This document shows positions 24,301 to 36,659 of a stretch of DNA of 64,000 nt, one piece after another. Where the stretch lies: positions 62,001-126,000 of the forward strand of contig CALYLX010000100.1 in the NCBI GenBank assembly GCA_944990035.1. Reading direction: 5' to 3'. The notes under the pieces are model-generated. The model was not told the origin of the DNA, did no database searches, and saw only the letters and a program-made list of their open reading frames with translations. The stretch's first letter is position 1; every line of letters starts with the position of its first letter. Origin of the DNA: Clitopilus passeckerianus. Its lineage: Eukaryota > Basidiomycota > Agaricomycetes > Agaricales > Entolomataceae. The position numbers were made by a program, and so were the translations under genes.

Positions 24301-26977
24301 CACACGAAGGCGAGATACGATGTACCACGTCGGGATGGGATCCTCTCATCGTACCGCCAGGCTTCTTCCGCATAGTGATCTACCCACTTCGTCCACCAGG
24401 TACTGTGACGACCAGTACCAGCTCCCGGGGAGGGAACGAGATGGGATGACGATGAAGGATTGGAGACAAGAGTTTCCAGCGAATTGGATGAGGGGAGATG
24501 AATGCGAAGACGATCTAGGCAATGGAGAATGGAGAATACGGTCCTCGAACCCTCTACGCCTACGCCAACCAACCAAGCATCCCTCTTCGTCCTCCCCGTT
24601 CACGTCCACGGGAGCCTTCACTTGCAGGCGAAGACTCGACGCTCCTTCATCCTCCTCGCACTCACTTCTCTTCGCTTCTCTCCTCACAACTACACTTCGA
24701 CCTCCGTCCTCTTCCTCGATGCACTCTTGGCCCTGGGGACTCTGGACATGAACGTACGAATATTCGTCAAGGCATCCGACGCTGGAGTAGGAGCAGGGAT
24801 TCGGAATTTGGAATCTAGACGTTAGTGGTCGCGGATGGAGGCATAGTCGAGGAGATGTCGAGAAGATGTGGAAGGGCGGGAGGAGGAAGGAGAAGAGGAC
24901 GAGATGGAAGAACAGCACGAAGAAGATGGGATTGACGAAGAAGGACTTTGGGTCGAAAGGAACGCCTCCCTCTCCCTCCCTCTCCCTCCCTCCCTGCCGA
25001 ACCCAACCACCCACCTTATACGATATACCGATATCGATATCTTCACTCAGAACTCAGAACTCAACACACCCATCTCGCATACATATCTGACTCGCCCCTG
25101 CTGATTCTTTCGCCCTTAATCGAAGATGGAATTGGAGAATTCGAGCGATACGCTGAAGACGAGGCGAGCAATGTAGGGCGGAGGGCGGAGGATGGAGGAT
25201 GGAGGTCGGAAACTACCTCACGTGGAGCGCAGAACGCAGGTATTCTTATTCCCATCCAGCACATACTCGACCTCGCCTCGACCCCGCCTCTCCACTAAAC
25301 CAAACCCTTCCACTGTTCCTTCCACTGTTCCTTCCTCGTCCTCGTCCTAATTCCCATGGTACCTCCCTCCATCTCTCCCATCCCTCCATTCCGATTCGTC
25401 CTTCTACTTCTCATTTCCCACGACGATCTCCCATAATGATCTGGCCTCGCTCCCATCACCATCTCCACTCTCCACCTCCTCCGCTCGCTCCTTCCATGGC
25501 TCCCACCCACCCCGAGCTTCTAACCACCATATCCTCCTGCACGCTATACTCTAGCTACTGCCCAACGAGATACACACGCCCATGCCCTCACCTACACCCG
25601 AGACGACCTAGCCTGTCGAACGATTCTCTCTCGGTGGCACGGGAGAAACCTAAGAACACGGCAGGACTCCCCGATGTACCCCAGGCTTTACGCCTTCACA
25701 CTATCCAGGATGTGTCATTATAGTAGCAGCCAACTCCTCAAGCACCCTTCGTACTCTGTTTCTCCCTCCCCATGGCGAGAGGACCGGCGTTAGTTCCTAG
25801 AGGACTTGGTGAGAGTACTTTAGAGGTCGTAAGTACTTTTTCTGAAATCTTAAACTCGCATTTTACTGATTGAGTAAAACGAAATCAGCTGGCTGCACGC
25901 CTTTCAAATGTTCGCTGCGGTATCAAGCTGACAGCGTGGCCGAAGATCGAGCTTCAAGCTTGGGTACGGACTGGCGGATCCAGGTGACGCCTCTTGAACG
26001 AAGGCTGGAGTCGGTTGGCTTAATCGAGAGACCGGGGAGGATATATCTATCCCAGAACGGTACGTTACATGGATTCTTTCTTGTCGTAGCCTTACCTGAC
26101 TGAAAACCTTCGTTAGAAACGACCTCTCGTACGGAACTAAGGCATTCTGCCCATCCGACGATGAAATCTCTGATCAAGGAGCCTATCCTCTGCGAAGCCG
26201 TGCCGTTTTTCGATGGAAGATTGATATAATATTCCTACGCGGTCGTCGTATCGTCTAGCTCAGCTCGTCCGGATGAATTTGAGCTACCGGCATCGATGGT
26301 GGCTGTATGTGCAGCTGCAGTACGTGTTTGTACAGTCTCTTGACCGTCATCAGCCTCATTCGGTCCGCGCTCGTTGACAACTACGGAGGACACATGTTAT
26401 TCCTCGACAGAATTCGGAACGACACTCCCGGTGGATATTACCAACTTATGAGTGATTTCTTCAACGAAGCTGAAGCCTTGGTAAGTCGTCCCTATACTCA
26501 CCTTCCTTGTACTCATCGTTCATCGTTCACATCTCTGCAGCGCCAATGGATGAAAGGGCTTCTGTCTCCTCGGCGAAAAAGGTATGGTCGGTCTTGTCTG
26601 TTTCCTTCACCACTATCCGCAGATTCGGGTACGACGATAGAAGCCTATCGATATCCGTTCTTCTACATCCTCGGGACTGCCACCCTGTCCAAGATCGGGA
26701 AAACCGAGCTCGTACGTTGATTATTGATATTGCAACCCACTGACCTGCGTGATGGGTCCATAATCGTTCTAGAACTACTGAGTGCATGGACCGTGAATGA
26801 ACTATGAATAAAACTCTTTGCAACGATTCTTTGAACATCGGTACACATAGAATCAAATTCAATCTCTGAATACAATTTACAAACGCTACGAAGTTTGGTT
26901 ATTTAATTTTCGAGGACACAGTACCAAAGCTCGGAAGAATACAGGTTTGCCTGTATGTGCACCACAGGATTCCTCAT

Positions 26978-27443
26978 TTACCACGGAGTGCTGTCACCAT
27001 GATCATGAGTAAGCCGCAAACCACCCCCGACAAAAGAAAATGAACGTACAGTTTGCCGGTGACGCTATTAGCACCACCGGAGACAGTAAAGTTGCCCGCA
27101 TCGTCGATGGCGATCTTAGCCTCGCCTCCACCACCATAATTCCAAGTGCTAGAGGCACTCGCAAATTGGACAGCCCAGTCTCCGGGACCTGACACTGGAT
27201 TCCGCCACATCATTCGAATTAGTTCACAATTTCAGCACAAAACTATATGGAAGGTGATACTGTACCTTTGGGCCCAACGTCAGAGAACTTGATGTATCCG
27301 AGACCAGGGATGCAGAGCTGGTAGACGGAGCCTTGGGGACCGAAGGGGCTGACGGGACCGATGACTTCTTTGCCGGGTTGGCCACCGAGGATTATGTAGG
27401 ACCTAGAGGCGCCGGAGACGGTGACGGATGTGATGGTGAACAT
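26978..27443 (-). CDS. Small uncharacterised beta-rich protein, 111 residues
   Basis: Exons 27443-27266, 27194-27050 and 26990-26978 (introns 71 and 59 nt). The last exon adds only four residues and the stop, giving a Trp C-terminus; without that splice the frame would instead run on into a hydrophobic tail ending at 26974. The protein starts FTITSVTVSGASRSYIILGG and contains GPGDWAVQFASASSTWNYGG and IAIDDAGNFTVSGG, an alternating strand pattern with many Gly, Ser and Trp, compatible with a compact beta-sandwich or lectin-like fold. No signal peptide. A TATATAA box lies 101 bp upstream. Family not recognised. Confidence 0.6.
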
Positions 27444-27543
27444 GTTGATTCAGATGGAACAAGTGAGAAGGTTATTGATGTTTTGGGACTCGGAAGCTTG
27501 TGTCGATGAAAACACTGAGGAGAGATGGCCTATTAGTGAGGGC

Positions 27544-27550
27544 TTATATA
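27544..27550 (-). promoter_or_regulatory. TATA box of the 111-residue gene
   Basis: TATATAA on the minus strand, 101 bp upstream of the ATG at 27443. Confidence 0.6.
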
Positions 27551-28430
27551 GAGTCTCAAGACCCAGGTTTCCCACACCAAAGGAATGGCAAAGCTTAAGA
27601 TGAGATGGCTGACAGTGAAGCTGCAGAATTCTGGGGCGAATACACCCTCCTGTCAAAGTCAGTCAGTTGACGGACTCAAGCCACCGTCGTAACACCGGGG
27701 GTGACAGCAGTAATGTCTTAGCACCTCAAATCGAGGGTTGTGGTACTATCAGACGTCGAAGTATCAGTACATGTGAGTGCTGATGCAGACGGAGAAGGTA
27801 CTCTATGCCGTACTTGAGTACCATGATCCATCACATGCCAGGAGTACCCCGCCGAAAGTATAACTGAAAGCAAAAGGCACATCGAATGCTTCGTGCTCCT
27901 GTCATTAAGATCCGCCTAGACCCACACATTAACATCTTGATTGGTTCCACAGAGCATCGATGATACCCGTGAAAGTTAAACCGACCTGAGCAACCCACGT
28001 TCATTGATACACCTGAGAAGTATACTCGACGCTCATTCGTCTTTTTCACCCACTCCACCCCACCGGCGAACGGAGGAGAATCAAGGAGTTCAGACGTAGT
28101 TTGGGACGGTCGTATCATTCTGGATCCAGCTCTAGTGGGATAGACGAGTACATGTAGACCATCGCTAACGCGCGTTATGCATGGGTACTGTTGACGAGGA
28201 ATTGTCGATGTTGTATGTTCTGGTGTCGGGTAGGCTGGCAGAGCCGAGAATGCAGAAGTGTGGATATATATCCCGTCATGGCGCTCGTATACGGGATAGT
28301 GCGAATAGTCAACTGAGCGGTTGCAAGGAAAGCAAAGACGAGAGGAGAGGCGACGATGATTGTGGCTGTGAGAAGTCTAGACCTATTATGTGAGGAATCG
28401 ACCAGGTGATTGACGCGACGACTTCATCGT

Positions 28431-28606
28431 TCTTTGATCAGACGACATTTGGTCGTCTTTTCTTTCTCTTCTCTCCGGCGGATGGTGTCTTGATTCCGCG
28501 AATGACCATGGCGAGCGCTACTCCCACTCAGATACATGGAGGATGGATTCAGAGAAGACGAATTTGTGAATTGTCCTCTCTCTCCTCGACGAAAAAGGTA
28601 CGCTCC
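28431..28606 (+). repeat. Inverted dispersed repeat, arm 2
   Basis: Opposite orientation to 23521-23728; see that entry for shared blocks. The two arms enclose about 4.7 kb, including the 111-residue gene. Confidence 0.7.
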
Positions 28607-29288
28607 CCTATCCATGTTATCGTCACGCTCTTACCCTCGAATTCGCTATCCTTCCTCATAGAACGCTAGCACGTCATCGCTACCACTACTCCTCCGGCTG
28701 CGATTGACACTCTACGTGCTGGAACCACCTCACCCTCATTCCCTGCGGCTATTATGTCAAGGGGAAGATTGAGTCGTCATTCAAGTGGAGTAGAGGGTGC
28801 GCGCACGGAGCCTAGTTGAGTTTTATCGTCTTTGTGTTCGTTCTAGTTTTGGTTCCCGCCCTCGTCCTCCTCGCGTTCTTCAAAGCCGATTCATTCCCCA
28901 TTCCGACCCCTCTACTCGTATACCCCATGATCCTACGAACTGTTCTAGAGCCGTCGTTTTTCTGTCTTTCTTTGAGTTTTCTGTGACTCGGGCAGTTTCG
29001 TTGGATACTCTTATTTAAATTCTGGGACGTTTACGTGTATATTTGTTGGCTGAATGTCATCATGGTGGTTTTGTCTCCCAACCTCATGAATTAACTTGCC
29101 GCAGCTTTTGCACATTCCCTTTGTATGATTGGAATCCTTATCACAGCGAGAATGTATATGTGCCAAGTACAGACGAGGAAAGTGTAGAACAAGATGAAAT
29201 GTATGAAAATCATCCCTACTCGTTCGCCACAATAGAATGGTAAGTGTACAAGAGTGGATTGGAGGTAAATTAGGTATAATATTGGCTA

Positions 29289-30489
29289 TTAGAATCTGAG
29301 CTTACCTTTTATCGAACCCACTCTATTGCTAAATGTATATCCAGTAATGACTCGACGGGTCATCGATGCAAGGAATTTGAGTAGCTTCCTTCCTGAAGAA
29401 GCCCTTGAGGCTATTTCTGCTGCTAGACGGAGAAGAAGACCTGTCAATATGCCTTCTAGTAGCCCCCACACCGAGGTCTTCATAGATCTACCGAATTGCA
29501 GCTGACAGTACCCCGCTTTGACCGAGATGAAAGCCCAAAGACAATAAATTGGGATGAACAGGGGAAGAATTAGTATGCACAACAATACTGGATTTATGAA
29601 GTTAACATCATGACATGCACGCGCAACAAGCTCACTCACCGTCGATCCAAATATCCTGGATGAAGTGTGCGATGAACGGTGCATAGTCGTGGTGGAAGAA
29701 CCACTCAACAACGGGTGGTTGGACCGTTTCATAGAGGCCGATCCAGTATAGCCTACTCAAATCTGATGGTCAAGAGCCGAACCGGGGAAAGCGTCAAGGA
29801 TTACAAAACGCACACAAGTGCAGCGATGCTGCATAGTCCAAGGTCCAGCCAGGTAACAGTCACATCCCCTCCCCCCGAGAAGGCTGCTTTGGTTTTCGAC
29901 ACACCAGCAGCAATGAGCACGGCGGATGTAAGAAGCCTATAGCCAATGACTTTTATAAGGAGAGGCGGTCGAGCTTCTGGAGTCCTTGGGACCGTGTTGG
30001 AGTTATCGGGAGCGCTTCGGTAAAGGACTTGAATACGGGCGAAGATGTTCAGGATGTATTGAGATTGACTATTTCTAGGCCGTTGACGAGTTGGGGTAAT
30101 TGGACGCGAAATAGCACCTCCCATCAGCTCTTCATGGGCGTCGCTGGGTGTGGGATTGCTGAAGAATGTGCGAAACTTGGTTTCCTTCTAGCAAGTGGAG
30201 CTAATGGAGTACTTACCCAATAATCTGGCCACGCGGAGGGTTGGACATGAGGACAGAGAATACAGAGTTTGCGAGGCCGAAAGTGCCAAGAACCAACAAC
30301 GTCGCGCTTTTATATTCATAACCATAACAATCCAGATTCCACAGCAGTTCATTGACACAGCGTTCAAACGATTTTCCTAAATGAAAGGGTGGCCCTGAAC
30401 TTGTCCAAATGCGTTAAAGAAGATCAAAATAGCAAATCCAGTTAACTTCGCACCGTAAATGAAATGGACCACCAACGAAGCGAGGTCAT
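29289..30489 (-). CDS. Multi-pass membrane protein, 5' end unresolved
   Basis: Supported exons, read downstream: 30489-30454, 30376-30217, 30158-29814, 29755-29640 and 29587-29289, with introns of 77, 58, 58 and 52 nt in compatible phases. Hydrophobic segments include SATLLVLGTFGLANSVFSVL, LLTSAVLIAAGVS, WLDLGLCSIAALV and VLLCILILPLFIPIYCLWAF. Between them are the soluble blocks KSFERCVNELLWNLDCYGYE and YETVQPPVVEWFFHHDYAP, which look strongly constrained. The protein ends SIKGKLRF. The style matches an uncharacterised agaricomycete membrane-protein family; no transporter or enzyme signature was recognised. The exon(s) carrying the start codon upstream of 30489 were not found; the region continues with a donor-poor, A/T-rich stretch. 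Confidence 0.65.
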
Positions 30490-33049
30490 CTCAAGGAGTC
30501 ACTGAGGAAGTACTTTCCGTCCCTTTGCGTCGGTGAGGAGCTAGATTTACCACCGAGGGGCGAGAAAACTTGGTATTTTCGAGGACAAAAAAAAAGGGTA
30601 GGGTCAGAGCGCTGTATCGTCCATGATGGCCGTGCATTGGCCCTGCACCATGTTGGGCTTATTTTTCAGAAGTTACGTTGGCACAGCCGCATCACATACA
30701 CAAGACGTCATGATTTTTGGTATTTAGCCGATACCGATGGCACCTAGGTGAATGATCACGAAGCTGAATTCAATGAGATTGCCCAACGGCCGGTACTCGG
30801 CGAAGTTGACGAGAGGAGGAGGAAGAAATGAAGATCTCGCGTCAAGAGCATGGTTGATTTCCTTATGTAATGGGTCTAGACTCGTCACAGCCACGAGGCC
30901 TTCGTCAATCAATCATCGCTGTTTCTCTTCCTTTTCTCTTCATTTCCACCCAGTTGACTACTCGCACTAACCCGCTTCCGAGCACGATAATGGAATATCC
31001 GTGCTTTTATAGGTTTGGAACTGCCGGATGTCTGACCGCAGAACAACCAATGTCGCCTGTCCTTCGTGACCAAATTGACCAACAAAACTCACACCCAACC
31101 TTGGGCTGGGATTGTCACTATGTATTCGTCTGTCCCGCTAGACCTTGCTCCAGCACGATGCAACAATCGTAAGCTCTGTCTGGAGTTACGGAGTCGTTTC
31201 TTCTCCTTCCTCTGCCTGTGGCGAAGATGATGGAAACAGTCTCGTCTGTCTGCACGAGGCTGAAGGTACTATCCCTCTCCTCTCTTCCTTCGCATACAGT
31301 CGCTCATCTCCACACCTTTCTCTTAGTCTCGCTCCGTCTACACTGCATAGCACGTCGGGCAACACATTCTCCCTCCCTCCGTCCCCTCACTGGCTCCTAT
31401 CGTCCAGGATGATCTCGCTCCTACTGACGGCCCAGGCTTCCAGTCTCCCTGCACCCTAGCCGCGCTCCATATCACCCAACATATCTGCGCAATCCCCGGC
31501 TCCTGGAATGCATCCCGAAGCTTCCCCGTGCATCAGATTCAAAACCAAACGCAAGATAGAATGCCTCCAGACCAAGCCGAAACTCCTCCATCGTATCCTT
31601 TCCGCCTACCTAGAATGTACCCAACCCACGTCTTTCGGTAATCGCCACACCGTGGCGACCTGCACCACCCTTCGGCGAACGAGATGATGACGAGGGCGTC
31701 TGGGATTTTCTTTTAAACGAACGCCTCTCACTTCGTCACGGTCCTCCCACCTTCGTATTCTGGGAGGAGGGCGCAGGGAGGGAGAGATGGCGGTGGGGTA
31801 CGAGGTTAGGATGGGGCAGAAAACGCGGTGGAGAATGAGGAGCCGGAGAAGGAAGTAGGACGAATAACATGGAGACGACGGGATTGGTGGGGAAGGACGC
31901 TAAGAAGAAGGTTGAGCAGGGCTGGTCCCGGCTGGACCCTCGTACTCTCCAGAGGGATGGATCGAGGAGACGACAGTCATGGTGTTTGCGGTGGAGTGAG
32001 GTCGGGTCTGGAGGACGCTTAGGGGGTGGTTAGGATAGGTTGGAGGAGGGGTAGAGTTCTAAGGCGTGGGTCGTCGAATAAGGAGTACCATCTGCCTCCC
32101 TTACACTCACTTTCACGACACGGCACGATACCCATACACAAACCAATATCCATCCGATCCTCCAGCAAATTCAGGGGCGTTTCCTCGCCCTGTTTCGCTC
32201 CCTTCCTCCTTTCGCACGTCTGCCTACCTCCAATCTTGGTCTACGCTCACCGGTCATGTTATCATTCTCGTTCTCCTGCTCCCGTCCTCCCCCAAATTCC
32301 CAAATTCCCGACACTTCACCCCGCTCTCACGTTATACACCCTAACGAGACCCACACTTTCATTCGCATTCGTACCCGACCTGCGTTCTGAGGAATCCCGC
32401 CATCCCGTTAAGCTTTCCACCTACCTCCTCCTGCTGTCAGGATGATCAACGTCGGACCTCGCTACGTCTAACCTGGTGACCAGCCTAGGCCAGGTACGGC
32501 GTGGCGCGAAGAAAGGGAAATGAGAGAACCTCCAGTTAACCTGACGAGGGGGTGAAGATGAAGACGACATGGGGAGTGGGGAAAGTATACCATGTGCGTT
32601 TCCATGAACCCACCTACGCCTACGCCAACATCAGCCCTATCAACCATGAACCTCCACCCGGGCCCCCACGTTCACGGGAACTTTCGTCGTGGTCGTTATG
32701 CGGATAAGAGGAATACAGGGCGGGTTCGTCCCTCTCGGAGGAATGCCGCTTGAACGTCTCACATCCGCGTATCCTATCCCATCACATCCTACCCCATCAC
32801 ATCCTTTTCGTCTCCTTCGTACCTGTGACTCCCTGTCGGCCCCTCACTCTCATTTTTTTCCTCGGGTAGGCGTTTCCGATGGCGCTCATCTAGGGATGAT
32901 GGATATGGATAGTCAGAGAGGCGGTCAGAGAGGCGAGCTGTCATTGCCTGGATTCGGACTTGGAGCAGGAGCAGGAGCAGTGAGCGTACATCAGCGATAA
33001 TTGATAAACTTGTGATCAAAAAACAAGGTGCTAAAACGTAGACTACCGA
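30490..33049. other. Gene-poor, low-complexity region
   Basis: Contains copy 2 of the three-copy element (30835-31400) and a later stretch (32606-32690) that matches 24550-24630 inside the tail of copy 1. The remainder is Ser/Pro- and Arg-rich frames on both strands without support. Confidence 0.45.
30835..31400 (+). repeat. Three-copy dispersed element, copy 2
   Basis: Same order of blocks as 23735-24300: TTATGTAATGGGTCTAGACT, CACAGCCACGAGG, then GAGGCTGAAGGTACTATCCC and TCTTAGTCTCGCTCCGTC. The GAAG|GTACTAT...TCTTAG arrangement looks like a conserved intron of about 65-80 nt, hinting at an old gene and not only a non-coding repeat. Confidence 0.7.
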
Positions 33050-34629
33050 CTACCATATGTCATGGCTTGATTGAAATAAGTAATAACCATCGTAGTCCAA
33101 AACTTCGAAATGAAGCATACCAGTCGCCTGTAACGCGGGGAAAGTGTTCAATAGCTTGCTGGGCAAGCTCATCCACGCGAGATACTCGCTTTGGGTGTCT
33201 CGCGAGTTCCAGTCATCAGAGACGTAGCCCATATTCCTGAAGCCCCTTTCCATTTCGCTGCCACTCAACTTCTCAAGTTTGGTGCTAAAAAATCGATGAG
33301 GGGCTGCCTCGACGCAAACCTCCGCCCGCTGTCGTGCCCGCTTCCTGGTAATTTCCCATTCCCTGATCAGGATGCGTAAATTGATTTCGAGAAAGTGGCC
33401 TGTGTCTCTGGCATCCAGACAGAGATCAGCGAGTCTCGAGTCCAAATTGGTTTGCTTCATATTCAATTGAAGCACCTCTAGAGGTGAAGTGCTCTCGTAT
33501 CGAGCGACTAAGAGGTCGAACTCAATCGTAAGATTGAGCGTTTCAAGGCTATTTGGAAGTCCACATTGCTCGAGCATGACGACGATATCCTGGAGGGGCA
33601 CGTGGAAACGCCCATCATTGTCAACGTGGGCATCGAGGCTTATAACTCGGAGGTTGGGAAGATTCTGGAATGGAATGTTCGGGATACCAGACTATAAAAA
33701 TAATCAGACAAGGCGGCGATGGTAGAGGGAGTAAATACCGGTTCTAATTCGTCAACGACTCTAGACTTGCCCTGGTATGTCAAGGAGAGATGGGTCAAGG
33801 AGAGAGAGGCAACCTCAAGGAGGTTCAGAGAAAACTCGAGAGGTGAGTCTTCAATCCGGAGTTCCTTCAGCTGCGAGAAGTCAAGGCGAAAGTCTTGCCG
33901 ATCATTGTAATGGTCTAAAATAGTTGACGAGAGACCTTTCAGGTAAAGGTATTCCACCTGGGCCTTGAGGTCTACCGGCTCTCGGATGGGAGTCAGCGAT
34001 GGTTCCAATTGAGTTTTCTTCTGACGAGGTTCGGGAGACGGGTGTGGGCCTTGGCTACCTGTTATTTCGAGGTGCTTCAAGGGGGAGTAACCAATGATTT
34101 CGGCCGGAAATTGTGAGCAGATGTCTTGCAAGCGAACTGAGGTGAGTTGTGGGGATGAAAGAAGGGCCTCAACGGATGTTCGTAGGTCCTTTGAGAACTT
34201 CCACCAGTGTATACATTCGGAGTCGCATCTCATATTCCACAGAAAGCTTTGGAGCTCCCCTAACTTGGCGAAAGTATCGAGAACATCGGGAAAATCTGGA
34301 TCCGATGTAACCCAATCGCCGTGAATATGCAGGACTTGGGTATACGCCACCCAACCGCTACCATTCCGCATGATATGCAGGAGATGCCTGAGGAAACCTT
34401 GGCGGCCGGAAGGTTTGAACTCGGGGGTTGCCAGGTAGAATTGCGACCAGTCTGGGTCTGTGAGAACGATTTTCTTGAGCAGACGCTTCTGGGCTATCGG
34501 TTGCCAAGCTCGGCAGGTGAGTGAGCAGGCACGTAAGGCCTGCTTATCCAGACGTTTCGGAGAAGACTTATGAGAAAGCTCATCGAGTATGCGAGAGATG
34601 GTGTCCAGAGGAATATCGGTGATGGTCAT
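33050..34629 (-). CDS. F-box-like/LRR-like protein E
   Basis: Exons 34629-33739 and 33691-33050 with a 47-nt phase-0 intron; 510 residues. The first ATG in the frame is at 34629 (MTITDIPLDTISRILDELS). The N-terminus has CSLTCRAWQPIAQKRLLKK; the repeat-like middle has VLHIHGDWVTSDPDFPDVL, QFPAEIIGYSPLKHLE and DFRLDFSQLKELRIE. The second exon is about 20-40 residues shorter than in B or D because the acidic linker is reduced, but it keeps FLEINLRILIREW and the tail ATGMLHFEVLDYDGYYL...DIW. Intact. Promoter has the family element 73 bp upstream. Confidence 0.8.
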
Positions 34630-34701
34630 GGTCGAAGGTGGCAAGCATTGCCTGATGGACCTGATGGAAACGTCTTCACGTTGTTTGAGCTAGTGGAGAT
34701 A

Positions 34702-34715
34702 GCCAAATAATGACA
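34702..34715. promoter_or_regulatory. Shared F-box upstream element, copy E
   Basis: GCCAAATAATGACA on the plus strand, 73 bp upstream of the gene E ATG, preceded by the CACGTTGTTTGAGCT block shared with B, C and D. Confidence 0.6.
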
Positions 34716-34793
34716 TGCCACGAACCGGTGTGCCGCTCACCAGTTGATCGATTGATCCTTCGACCTCCCAACATCTGAGATCTGAGGTCGGGT

Positions 34794-35034
34794 AGCTCAA
34801 TCCATCCACTGTATTAGTATCTTTGACGGGAAGCTACCATACAGGAGATCATGCATTTAAGCTATAGCCCGTAGATTTGGATGATATTCATTCCGTAAGT
34901 GGAACATTTCGAACGATGGTAAAATTCGTCCTCTATGTCATGGATCAGATTGAGGTCCACTTGATTTGAGTACGATGAAGTTCAACCTCTTCCGATAGGC
35001 TAGAGCTGATAATTTATTGGGGCAAGCTGGAATA
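34794..35034 (+). repeat. 240-bp direct repeat, left copy
   Basis: Begins GCTCAATCCAT, contains ACTGTATTAGTATCTTTGAC, TTTCGAACGATGGTAAAAT and GAGCTGATAATTTATTGGGG, and ends AAGCTGGAATA. It matches 37205-37448 nearly throughout with scattered substitutions and small indels (clearly more than 80 percent by eye). Same orientation. Confidence 0.9.
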
Positions 35035-35997
35035 CTCGGGACAAGAGCTGGGATTTGGTTGGAAGTCAGTCGGAGGCATGAGGGAGATATGCACTCAGAC
35101 GTGGAGGAAGAGGTAGGGTGTGAGGATGTGAGGTTGGAGCGGGGCGGAGGAGTCGAGTCGAATGAAAAGGGAGAGGATAGCATGAAAAAGGAGGATTGAT
35201 GACGAAGGAGGAGAGGAGAGGAATGGAAGGAACGTCCTTCACCCTCTCCTTTCCTCCTCAGCCGCCCTCTAATGATTACGACACGACACGACACCCACAC
35301 AACTCAATATTGATCCTCAGTCCTAAATCCCCAGAAATACACGCGCACGGTCGTCGCCCAGACGTCTCTGCTTTCGGTTCCGAGCCCATCTTCGATCGCC
35401 CTTCGTCATTCATCCTCATCTCTCCGTCGCCTGTTGTCTCATGGCCTTGACCGCAATATCGGACGCTACATTCGCCAGGAACCCTTTCTTCCTTTCGGGG
35501 AACCTATTTGAAACCTTGGGTATTTATTCACGGCTTCGAATTTCCACTCTAATTTGATGTTCCCTACTCGAATATACTGTCTACTGTCGTGATATGTTCG
35601 TTTCTCCCAACGCGACATCTGTTGGGATCTTGACCTAGCTCCTCCTGGCATCATCTAATCACTTATACAGTGCGCGATAGAGGTGCCTAACGGCCAAGTG
35701 AGTAACATGTATGGGAAGCCTAAGGAAGGCAACGAGAACAAGTGTGCCATTGGTGACCCAACAATGCATTGCGCTTCATTTAGCCTTTGTGTAGTCAAGG
35801 ATCAGTAGCACAGTTCAGAGTTCGTCGGTGCCTTTCGTGCAAAAAGGGTACCATTGTTATAGATAGAACATATGTTACGGCAAACTACGGCGAACGGATA
35901 GCAAGCCATGAATAAAGCTACCTAGGGGCCTAAAACCAAGATGTATTAGAGACCGACTGCGCTTCATCAATCAACAAGAACTGCTCACTGGAATGCT

Positions 35998-36659
35998 TCA
36001 ATTGCCGGGGTCCTTGAAGTCCTTCTGAAAAACCAGCTTCATACTGTCGATTTGGACACTGAAAGGCTCGCACGTCTTGTCGGTCAAATAGTACCACGAG
36101 GACTCCCCAGACAATTCCCCAGAAATCAAGATCGTGGTCACCAGAGTGTAGAAATAGGACGGTAAATCATCATTGGGGACAGAGATAGCAACTCGGTATT
36201 CCCAAGACGAAGTTGGCCCATTCAATGCGAACTGGAGAAAACCCTTCTCCTTCTCTTCCCCCAGGTTGGTGAGTGTATTCAAGATAACTGCAGCGACTTT
36301 GGGTTGATCGAAATCGATTTTAAGGGAATCGTGGATCAGCTGGACGATTTCGTTGACAAGGGCCCAAAGCTCCGATGCTTGTTCCTTGATCTTGATGATC
36401 TTAAAGTTGCTGAATGACATAGTGTCACCTGCGTTCTGCTCGATAGCTGGGAAGAACGACTTCCAATCGAAGTGTGACTCGGCGTCCTCGAGGCGGAGAT
36501 TCAGACGAGTCAGATGACGTCCAGCAAACTTCAAAATTTGCGTAATTGTGGGGTTGAGGTCCTCCGAAACGAGAGAAATGGACTGCAACGCTACATCCCA
36601 GCCATAGCTCAGATTTCGTCTGGAAGAATATAGAATTGGGACATACCTCTTTCGGACAT
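35998..36659 (-). CDS. Cyt/volvatoxin-type pore-forming cytolysin-like protein
   Basis: Two exons: a 13-nt first exon (36659-36647) and 36590-35998, separated by a 56-nt intron; 201 residues. The first exon was chosen because it supplies an ATG in phase right after a TATA box. The C-terminal two thirds has the alternating helix/strand order of the Cyt family: an NxLTNL-type helix near residue 110, a W-E-Y-R-V strand, then paired strands ending near the C-terminus. That family includes bacterial Cyt proteins and the mushroom volvatoxin A2, which bind membranes and oligomerise. The length is slightly short for the family and I see no signal peptide. The frame is intact, so it may be functional; target and activity are unknown. 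It lies inside a segment bracketed by 240-bp direct repeats. Confidence 0.7.

Larger units (their letters stand above)
21643..26977. other. Large gene-poor, low-complexity region
   Basis: No complete gene could be assembled over 5.3 kb. It holds polypyrimidine/polypurine runs, one copy of the three-copy dispersed element (from 23735) and one arm of an inverted repeat pair (23521-23728). It also holds a 25310-25340 tandem of a 12-mer with core CCACTGTTCCTT. At 26307-26720 (plus) a two-exon-like fragment (donor GTAAGT at about 26480, acceptor CTGCAG at 26540) can be read, but it has no domain. Probably a graveyard of old insertions. Confidence 0.45.
27444..29288. other. Intergenic with inverted-repeat arm
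   Basis: Contains the promoter of the 111-residue gene, the second arm of the inverted repeat (28431-28606) and otherwise only short frames. Nothing else could be supported. Confidence 0.45.
34630..35997. other. Intergenic with direct-repeat copy
   Basis: Promoter side of gene E, then the first direct repeat (34794-35034) and purine/pyrimidine-rich text resembling the tail of the three-copy element. No gene supported. Confidence 0.45.

Noticed and set aside
24346..25723. Pro/Ser/Leu-rich frames of up to 222 codons
   Set aside because: They lie in polypyrimidine/polypurine DNA where long frames arise on both strands, and overlap a repeat copy that is clearly decayed.
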